From positions 1 to 10,156 of the forward strand of contig QFOU01000053.1 of the NCBI GenBank assembly GCA_003241595.1: a DNA stretch of 10,156 bases, written 5' to 3'. Positions 6,329-10,156 of the stretch are shown here, piece by piece (positions within the stretch are counted from its first letter, which is position 1; every line of letters starts with the position of its first letter). The notes under the pieces were generated by a model. It was not told where the DNA came from and ran no database searches. It saw only the letters and a list, made by a program, of their open reading frames with translations. A program made the translations under genes and the position numbers. The DNA comes from Pseudomonas fluorescens (GTDB lineage Bacteria; Pseudomonadota; Alphaproteobacteria; UBA2136; UBA6156).

Positions 6329-7918
6329 TTAGTCCAACTTGGCAGAGACAGATGCCTTGCGCAGCTTGCGTCCGAGTGAGGGAACGAGCTTGCCGATGCG
6401 GTCGGCCAGTTGACCCAGCAGTTGGCGGCGGCTCAGGCTGAACTGCTGGTTGAGAACAACACCCATCAAAGGTGCGCCCACCAGCAGCAGAGTGTCGGCA
6501 GCACGTTTCAAATCGCTGGCCTTGGTCACGCCGGCTTGCGCCAGTAAGACGGTACGTGCGCTGGCGGTGGCGACTGAAACTGCGTCCACGTTACCGCGGT
6601 TAACGGCAGCCAGCGGGCTGGCATCTACGATCACGATCTCCGCCACTTCACTGAGCTTTTCAAACAATGCAGGCAATCCGCCAGCTTCACCCAGTTTACT
6701 GAGTGTCTCAGGATGACGCGGAGCAGCTAGCACGCGTAAGTTTTCGTAACCCGGTACCACATGTAGGGCATCCCAACGGCCTTTGGTCTTGGCACTCTTG
6801 GCGGGCAGTTCCCAGTTCCCGTCGCCAAGGCCAAGCCACTGGCTCAGAGTGCGGTTCTTTAGGTTCAGGTCAACAAGGGCAACGCTCTTGCCTTGGGTTG
6901 CGGTGCGCTCGGCAAGTAACAGGGCAAGGCTGGAGGTGCCTTCGCTGCCGCTCACACCAACCAATACAAGTGGGCCGCGCAGGTTGCGTACCATCGTGCG
7001 GTGTAAGCGACCAAGCTCCCCAAATTCCGAGGGTTTAAGCTGCTTGCCTTGAGCTATTACATGAAGGCCCTTGTGGCTGATCTTCAAGCGTCCCAACCAT
7101 GGCAGCATGCCAACCAGAGGCATGGCACTGGCATTGGCGCTTTGCTCGCCATCCAGAACGATATGACGCTTGCGGCGCGGTAACTCATAAACAGCCCAGC
7201 CGTAAAGTGCACCAATCAACAAGCCTAGCAGCATGTTGGAAAGCAGGCGCGGCAAGCCTTCGCTCGGTGGCACAAGGCTGGCAGGCTCGGCAAACCACAC
7301 CAGGGCTTGGCTGCCATGGCGGCCAAAGGCCATATTCACTTGGCGCAGATCACTCTGCATCTGCACGATGTCAGCTTGTAACTTGGCCTGACGGGCTTCA
7401 AGCTCATTGCGGGTAATAGCGTCGGCACCATCGCTGGTCGCCAGACGGCCGCTCAGTTCCTTCATTTCCTGCTGGCCTTGCGAGATCAGCTGTTCAATAC
7501 GCATGCGCTCGGGGGCGAGCAGGGCTTGAATGAAGTTGAAGGCAAGGCCGTTCACAACATCTTCCAAGCCATTGGGATTATGGCTCTTGTAGCCAACCGC
7601 CATCAACTGGTTGTTGATGACACGTAACGTCACGTCGTCACGCTCTAAAACGCGTTTGGCGTCGGTACCGGTGTCGGCCAGCAGTTGTGGCTCGGTCAGA
7701 ACTTGGAACAGTGCCTGTGATTGTCCGGTCGCATCAATATTACGTAAAAGCGGTGCGCGGGCGTTTTCGCTCTGTACTTGCAGTAAGGCGCGGGCCTCGT
7801 AAGTGGGGGGCACAATTCCTGTGTAGGCCGCCGCTGTCAGGGCGCCAATTGCCATAGGAAGACCAAAGCGCCAGCGTACGCGCCACATTTCCGCTAGAAA
7901 AACCAAACTCCAAGCCAT
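6329..7918 (-). CDS. Wzz/BY-kinase-like polysaccharide chain-length protein with degenerate ATP site
   Basis: This 529-residue protein has the architecture of Wzc/GumC-type proteins that control export and length of capsule or exopolysaccharide. A first membrane segment lies near 17-36. A periplasmic Wzz domain (37-225) contains a coiled-coil stretch at 140-195 and a Pro-rich segment before the second membrane segment (about 225-245). A cytoplasmic P-loop ATPase-like domain follows (315-500). The Walker A position reads GVSGSEGTSS (321-330), with T328 where the catalytic lysine belongs. Walker A' is VALVDLNLK, keeping D350 but with Asn and Lys for the usual Asp and Arg. Walker B is VIVDAS (D432). 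The C-terminus has no tyrosine cluster. It is therefore probably not an active tyrosine kinase and may be a structural or regulatory co-polymerase. No glycosyltransferase, wza or wzx gene is nearby. It is convergent with fdxA and divergent from rplK. Confidence 0.87.
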   Translation of the reverse strand: MAWSLVFLAEMWRVRWRFGLPMAIGALTAAAYTGIVPPTYEARALLQVQSENARAPLLRNIDATGQSQALFQVLTEPQLLADTGTDAKRVLERDDVTLRVINNQLMAVGYKSHNPNGLEDVVNGLAFNFIQALLAPERMRIEQLISQGQQEMKELSGRLATSDGADAITRNELEARQAKLQADIVQMQSDLRQVNMAFGRHGSQALVWFAEPASLVPPSEGLPRLLSNMLLGLLIGALYGWAVYELPRRKRHIVLDGEQSANASAMPLVGMLPWLGRLKISHKGLHVIAQGKQLKPSEFGELGRLHRTMVRNLRGPLVLVGVSGSEGTSSLALLLAERTATQGKSVALVDLNLKNRTLSQWLGLGDGNWELPAKSAKTKGRWDALHVVPGYENLRVLAAPRHPETLSKLGEAGGLPALFEKLSEVAEIVIVDASPLAAVNRGNVDAVSVATASARTVLLAQAGVTKASDLKRAADTLLLVGAPLMGVVLNQQFSLSRRQLLGQLADRIGKLVPSLGRKLRKASVSAKLD

Positions 7919-7986
7919 GATAGCTGCTTTCTTCCGTTAACTCAGTTCTTGTTCTGTGTGCTTATGTATAAAGCCATGTTGAAGGT

Positions 7987-8014
7987 ATTATAGAGGGGCG
8001 CACAAGGCTGGCAA
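7987..8014 (-). promoter_or_regulatory. Promoter of the Wzz/kinase-like gene
   Basis: On the minus strand TTGCCA (8014-8009) and a perfect TATAAT (7992-7987) are separated by 16 bases. Transcription would start near 7980 and give a leader of about 60 bases. No strong Shine-Dalgarno precedes the ATG at 7918. Confidence 0.6.
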
Positions 8015-8072
8015 CCACCATGCCGGACATTCAGGCATTGGCATGGTAGCCCTGTCTTATGCAATCAACAGC

Positions 8073-8101
8073 TTGACACTCTCTTGTCCACGGCCTATAT
8101 C
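8073..8101 (+). promoter_or_regulatory. Promoter of rplK-rplA
   Basis: A perfect TTGACA (8073-8078) and TATATC (8096-8101) are separated by the ideal 17 bases. Transcription should begin near 8108, giving a leader of about 77 bases. A strong sigma70-type promoter fits a ribosomal operon that here does not follow nusG. Confidence 0.8.
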
Positions 8102-8118
8102 GCCCTCACTACGCCCCG

Positions 8119-8138
8119 CGCGCGCATCTATGCGTGTG
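8119..8138 (+). promoter_or_regulatory. Stem-loop in the rplK leader, possible L1 autoregulation target
   Basis: Bases 8119-8126 pair with 8131-8138 (8 bp, two G-U) around the loop TCTA, about ten bases after the predicted transcription start. In other bacteria L1 binds the L11 operon leader and blocks translation. The expected mimic of the 23S L1 site was not clearly matched here, so that role is only inferred from position. Confidence 0.35.
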
Positions 8139-8156
8139 GTCAAGGAGGTGTAGGAG

Positions 8157-8192
8157 TTGAATCAAACCAACGAGGAAATTAGCTATGGCTAA
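8157..8192 (+). other. Possible 11-codon upstream reading frame overlapping the rplK start
   Basis: A near-perfect ribosome binding site AAGGAGGTG (8142-8150) lies 35 bases before the rplK ATG, too far to serve it directly. Eight bases after AAGGAGG a TTG opens a frame that reads MNQTNEEISYG and stops at 8190-8192, overlapping the rplK start codon in another frame. It could couple initiation to rplK or be a standby site for ribosomes. Chance is possible in so short a frame. Confidence 0.25.
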
Positions 8193-8616
8193 GAAAATCG
8201 CTGGCTTCGTCAAGCTGCAAGTTCCAGCTGGCGCCGCCAACCCCGCCCCTCCGGTCGGTCCCGCACTGGGCCAGAAGGGTCTTAACATTATGGAATTCTG
8301 CAAGGCCTTCAATGCTGCTACCCAGCCGCCGAAGTTCGCCGCTGGCACCCCGATTCCTGTCATCATCACCGCCTACGCCGACCGTACCTTCACCTTCGAG
8401 CTGAAGACCCCGCCGGCCAGCTGGTACCTGATGCAAGCCGCCAAGATCCAAAAGGGCGCAAAAACCCCGAACGTTCCGATCGGTCAGGTTAAGCGCGCTG
8501 AAGTGGCTAAGATCGCCCAAGCCAAGATGGTAGACCTCAATGCTGAAAGCATCGAAGCCGCCACCAAGATTATTGAAGGCAGCGCCCGCTCTATGGGCCT
8601 GACTGTAGTTGACTAA
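8185..8616 (+). CDS. rplK: 50S ribosomal protein L11 (uL11)
   Basis: This 143-residue protein has the standard length of L11, which binds the GTPase-associated region of 23S rRNA at the stalk base. The N-terminal domain has the Pro-rich signature PAGAANPAPPVGPALGQKGLN and IMEFCKAFNAAT. The C-terminal RNA-binding domain closes with MKDLN-like MVDLNAESIEAA and IEGSARSMGL. The local ribosome binding site is GAGGA, ten bases before the ATG. It is the first gene of a two-gene unit, with rplA starting 14 bases after its stop. Upstream is a divergent envelope gene rather than the common secE-nusG. Confidence 0.98.
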   Translation: MAKKIAGFVKLQVPAGAANPAPPVGPALGQKGLNIMEFCKAFNAATQPPKFAAGTPIPVIITAYADRTFTFELKTPPASWYLMQAAKIQKGAKTPNVPIGQVKRAEVAKIAQAKMVDLNAESIEAATKIIEGSARSMGLTVVD

Positions 8617-8630
8617 GAAGGAGCACTACT

Positions 8631-9341
8631 ATGGCTACTAAAAAGTCCTCTACCAAACTGACCTCCGCCAAGCCGAAGAAGGTTTTCCCGGAGTTCGACC
8701 GCCTCAAGGCCCACAGCCTCGAAGACGCCATCAAGCTGCTGGCTTCCATGCCTGCCGCTAAGTTCGATGAATCCGTCGACATCGCTCTGAGCCTTGGCGT
8801 AGATCCCAAGTATAACGACCAAATGGTGCGTGGCGTAGTATCCCTGCCGCACGGTAACGGTAAGACCGTTCGTGTGGCTGTGTTCGCCAAGGGCGCTGCT
8901 GCTGAAGAAGCCAAGGCTGCCGGTGCCGACATCGTCGGTCTGGAAGACCTGATCGCTCAAGTCGAAGCTGGCAACATCATCTTCGACCGCGTGATCGCCA
9001 CCCCCGACTGCATGGCGCAACTCGGTAAGATCGCCCGCATCCTCGGCCCCAAGGGCCTGATGCCGAACCCGAAGCTCGGTACCGTAACTCCCAACGCAGC
9101 CAAGGCTGTTAAGGACGTTAAGGCCGGTCTGATCGAGTTCAAGGTTGAAAAAGCTGGTATCATCCACGCCGGTGTTGGTAAGCGTAGCTTCTCCGCCGGC
9201 AAGCTCGCCGCCAACGTACGTGCGCTGGTCGACGCTGTGAAGGCCGCCAAGCCGACCGGTGCCAAGGGTAACTACATGCTGAAGCTCGCAATCTGCAGCA
9301 CTCAGTCCCCGGCTATCCGCGTAGACCTCTCCAGCCTGTAA
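8631..9341 (+). CDS. rplA: 50S ribosomal protein L1 (uL1)
   Basis: This 236-residue protein is of normal length for L1, which binds helices 76-78 of 23S rRNA at the E-site stalk and often represses its own operon. The hallmark LGPKGLMPNPKLGTVTPN block is present at about 139-156, preceded by the VIATPDCMAQLGKI helix. The protein ends in IRVDLSSL, as is typical. The first 20 residues are a Lys/Ser/Thr-rich basic extension before FPEFDRLK. The ATG follows a strong GAAGGAG at 8617-8623. A strong terminator lies just after the stop, so the downstream L10 gene is a separate unit. Confidence 0.98.
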   Translation: MATKKSSTKLTSAKPKKVFPEFDRLKAHSLEDAIKLLASMPAAKFDESVDIALSLGVDPKYNDQMVRGVVSLPHGNGKTVRVAVFAKGAAAEEAKAAGADIVGLEDLIAQVEAGNIIFDRVIATPDCMAQLGKIARILGPKGLMPNPKLGTVTPNAAKAVKDVKAGLIEFKVEKAGIIHAGVGKRSFSAGKLAANVRALVDAVKAAKPTGAKGNYMLKLAICSTQSPAIRVDLSSL

Positions 9342-9355
9342 GCTGAAGATGTGCT

Positions 9356-9382
9356 AAAGCCCGCCGTAAGGCGGGCTTTTTT
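9356..9382 (+). terminator. Intrinsic terminator of rplK-rplA
   Basis: A 10-bp stem (9356-9365 with 9370-9379) with core GCCCGCC/GGCGGGC closes a GTAA tetraloop, which is a GNRA type. A run of six T residues (9377-9382) begins inside the stem. It starts 15 bases after the rplA stop. Confidence 0.93.
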
Positions 9383-9640
9383 AATAGGGTTTGTAGAGTG
9401 TAAAAAAAGATAAACACCTACGGAACCTTTAGTCTGCCTGCGCATTAAACGGTGCGGAGCATCTTCGCGGCGCTCAACATTATGCTGCGGAAATCGTTAA
9501 CGGCTATGCCTCGTAGATGGTTAAGCCACTTAATAAAATCAATAATCTGACAAGTGGGCATCCCAAGGCAAGTAGCCAGCCCGCATCTGCCCCAACGTTG
9601 GGGGCACCAATTTCCAAGCCGCACGCCGTGCGGCTTTTTT
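9383..9640 (+). ncRNA. Candidate small RNA gene between rplA and rplJ (not identified)
   Basis: This 258-base stretch holds no convincing coding frame but ends in a strong intrinsic terminator of its own, so it should be the 3' part of an independent transcript. Before the terminator are a split helix (GATG 9516-9519 with CATC 9559-9562, and CCACTT 9526-9531 with AAGTGG 9552-9557) and the 14-base palindrome CCCCAACGTTGGGG (9590-9603). A possible start signal is GGAAC (9422-9426) with CATT after 16 bases, which resembles the GGAAC-N16-CGTT boxes of alphaproteobacterial EcfG-type sigma factors but misses one base. I see no tmRNA tag, RNase P core or tRNA T-loop. A short frame opens at 9517 but runs through the terminator. 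Confidence 0.35.
9616..9640 (+). terminator. Intrinsic terminator, second in the rplA-rplJ gap
   Basis: A 9-bp stem (9616-9624 with 9628-9636) closes the loop GCC and runs into six T residues (9635-9640). It has all features of a Rho-independent terminator, although no annotated gene ends here. This is the main support for a small transcript upstream. Confidence 0.88.
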
Positions 9641-9672
9641 GTGGAGGGAACAAAATTTACTACACAGGGTTG

Positions 9673-9700
9673 TATGTAAGCGCCTCGTGGCGTTTACATA
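9673..9700 (+). repeat. Twelve-bp inverted repeat / hairpin
   Basis: Bases 9673-9684 pair with 9689-9700 (12 bp, one G-U) around the loop TCGT. No T-run follows, so it is not a terminator. It lies five bases before AGAAGGAG (9705-9712) and may shape translation of the small frame behind it, or be part of a second structured RNA ending at 9865. Confidence 0.6.
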
Positions 9701-9711
9701 AAGTAGAAGGA

Positions 9712-9786
9712 GTGCGTGTCTTCGTTTTTGAAGTCATTGTTATCCTAATAATTGTAGGGCTGTTCTGGCCAGAGTCGATGGGATGA
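9712..9786 (+). CDS. Possible tiny hydrophobic peptide (24 codons)
   Basis: A frame beginning at a GTG next to AGAAGGAG reads VRVFVFE, then a hydrophobic core IVILIIVGLF, then WPESMG and a stop. The core is long enough for one short membrane segment, as in many small membrane peptides. However, the GTG at 9712 overlaps the purine-rich site and gives poor spacing. The only alternative in-frame starts are a TTG at 9670 or the distant ATG at 9517, which lies before a terminator. The call is weak and could be chance within a non-coding RNA. Confidence 0.18.
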   Translation: MRVFVFEVIVILIIVGLFWPESMG

Positions 9787-9833
9787 ACAGCTTTGCAGCA
9801 GGCCCCGCACTATTGGGGAGCCTCTCAAAAGCG

Positions 9834-9865
9834 CCGCCCGCAGTCCAAATGCGGGTGGTTTTTTT
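9834..9865 (+). terminator. Intrinsic terminator, third in the rplA-rplJ gap
   Basis: A 9-bp stem (9834-9842 with 9850-9858, one G-U) closes a 7-base loop and is followed by seven T residues (9859-9865). A smaller stem precedes it (GGCCCC 9801-9806 with GGGG-A-GCC 9815-9822). It would end any transcript from the 9641-9833 stretch just before the rplJ promoter. Confidence 0.85.
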
Positions 9866-9887
9866 CTAAGGGTTTTTCCAATATTTC

Positions 9888-9900
9888 AGCGTTTAACGCT
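9888..9900. repeat. Perfect palindrome touching the rplJ -35 box, possible operator
   Basis: AGCGTT-T-AACGCT is a perfect 6+6 inverted repeat with a single central base. Its last base is the first base of the TTTACA -35 element. That position would suit a repressor or activator site, but no matching regulator is known from the window. Confidence 0.45.
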
Positions 9901-9928
9901 TTACATCCCCCTATAGTCTCTCTATATA
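9900..9928 (+). promoter_or_regulatory. Promoter of rplJ
   Basis: TTTACA (9900-9905) and TATATA (9923-9928) are separated by 17 bases, a near-consensus sigma70-type promoter. AT-rich sequence lies just upstream. The start is expected near 9935, giving a leader of about 170 bases that contains the L10-type structure. Confidence 0.75.
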
Positions 9929-9964
9929 GCCCCTAACACCTGAAGACCGTTGGTGCCCACTTTA

Positions 9965-10102
9965 TGAAAATACATCGTATTTTCAGGGCTTAATCTCCAA
10001 CCGAGGGGCAAATTACAGCACATTTCGTGCCGTATTTTCCGCATTCAGAATGGTGTGTTTGCCCGCATGGGGCGCGCAAACAACATGAATCAACTGGAGA
10101 TT
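9965..10102 (+). promoter_or_regulatory. L10-type ribosomal leader controlling rplJ translation
   Basis: The untranslated leader of rplJ folds into nested helices. TGAAAATAC (9965-9973) pairs with GTATTTTCA (9977-9985). AATCTCCA (9992-9999) pairs with TGGAGATT (10095-10102), which contains the rplJ ribosome binding site. Inside it GGGCAAA (10006-10012) pairs with TTTGCCC (10058-10064), enclosing a hairpin GCAC/GTGC (10018-10030). L10-L7/L12 complexes are known to bind rplJ leaders and repress translation. Here the long-range helix gives a direct way to hide the GGAG. The pairings are seen by eye; the assignment rests on them and on position. Confidence 0.7.
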
Positions 10103-10107
10103 CCTCT

Positions 10108-10156
10108 ATGGATCGTACCCAGAAACAGGCCTTCATTGGCGACCTCGCAAGCCGTT
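10108..10156 (+). CDS. rplJ: 50S ribosomal protein L10 (uL10), N-terminus only
   Basis: Sixteen codons are visible, MDRTQKQAFIGDLASR, before the right edge. The MDR-x-x-K start with the following helix is typical of L10, the stalk-base protein that anchors L7/L12 dimers. The identity is also supported by position after rplK-rplA and by the structured leader. The ATG follows GGAGA with a 7-base gap. The rest of the gene, and presumably rplL, lies outside the window. Confidence 0.85.
   Translation, partial: MDRTQKQAFIGDLASR

Noticed and set aside
9661..9746. Minus-strand 25-codon frame starting near 9746 after AGGATAA
   Set aside because: It is short, basic and low in information, overlaps the 12-bp hairpin, and has no promoter or terminator of its own.
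9517..9786. 89-codon frame read as one protein
   Set aside because: It runs straight through the strong terminator at 9616-9640, lacks a ribosome binding site at its ATG, and has no recognisable domain. Only its last 24 codons are kept, as a weak candidate.
1..10156. Mobile elements, CRISPR arrays, attachment sites
   Set aside because: No transposase or integrase motif, no direct repeats with regular spacing, and no tRNA-flanked duplication were seen in either strand.

Overview
The window is chromosomal core sequence, most likely from an alphaproteobacterium. The evidence for that is the style of the L11, L1, L33 and L10 proteins, the 7Fe ferredoxin FdxA, and a BolA/ExoIII pair. No species can be named. 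There is no transposase, integrase, phage gene, CRISPR array, rRNA or tRNA, so this is not an accessory island.

Layout, left to right. Positions 1-1190 (minus) hold the start of an unrecognised protein with two membrane segments; it runs off the left edge. Next is bolA (minus), whose start codon overlaps the start codon of divergent xthA (plus, exonuclease III). Convergent rpmG (L33, minus) follows, with its own promoter and terminator. Positions 5759-2729 (minus) carry a two-gene unit: an exported DsbA-like thioredoxin-fold protein, then a 660-residue protein with a TPR-like stretch and a C-terminal membrane hairpin. Divergent from it is fdxA (plus). A shared bidirectional terminator separates fdxA from a convergent Wzz/BY-kinase-like protein (minus) whose nucleotide-binding motifs are degenerate.

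The right third is translation machinery. A consensus promoter drives rplK-rplA (L11, L1), which ends at a strong terminator. A 766-base gap follows before rplJ (L10), which is cut by the right edge. The gap is structured: two further intrinsic terminators, a 12-bp hairpin, a possible tiny hydrophobic reading frame, and a strong promoter whose -35 box touches a perfect palindrome. It ends in an L10-type leader in which an 8-bp long-range helix can mask the rplJ ribosome binding site.

The coding genes belong to familiar families or are plain hypotheticals. The items most worth a second look are the rplA-rplJ gap, which may encode one or two small RNAs; the Wzz/kinase homologue without a Walker A lysine or tyrosine tail; the bolA/xthA start overlap; and the coupled thioredoxin-fold/membrane protein pair. 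I see no clear evidence of a wholly new multi-gene system.
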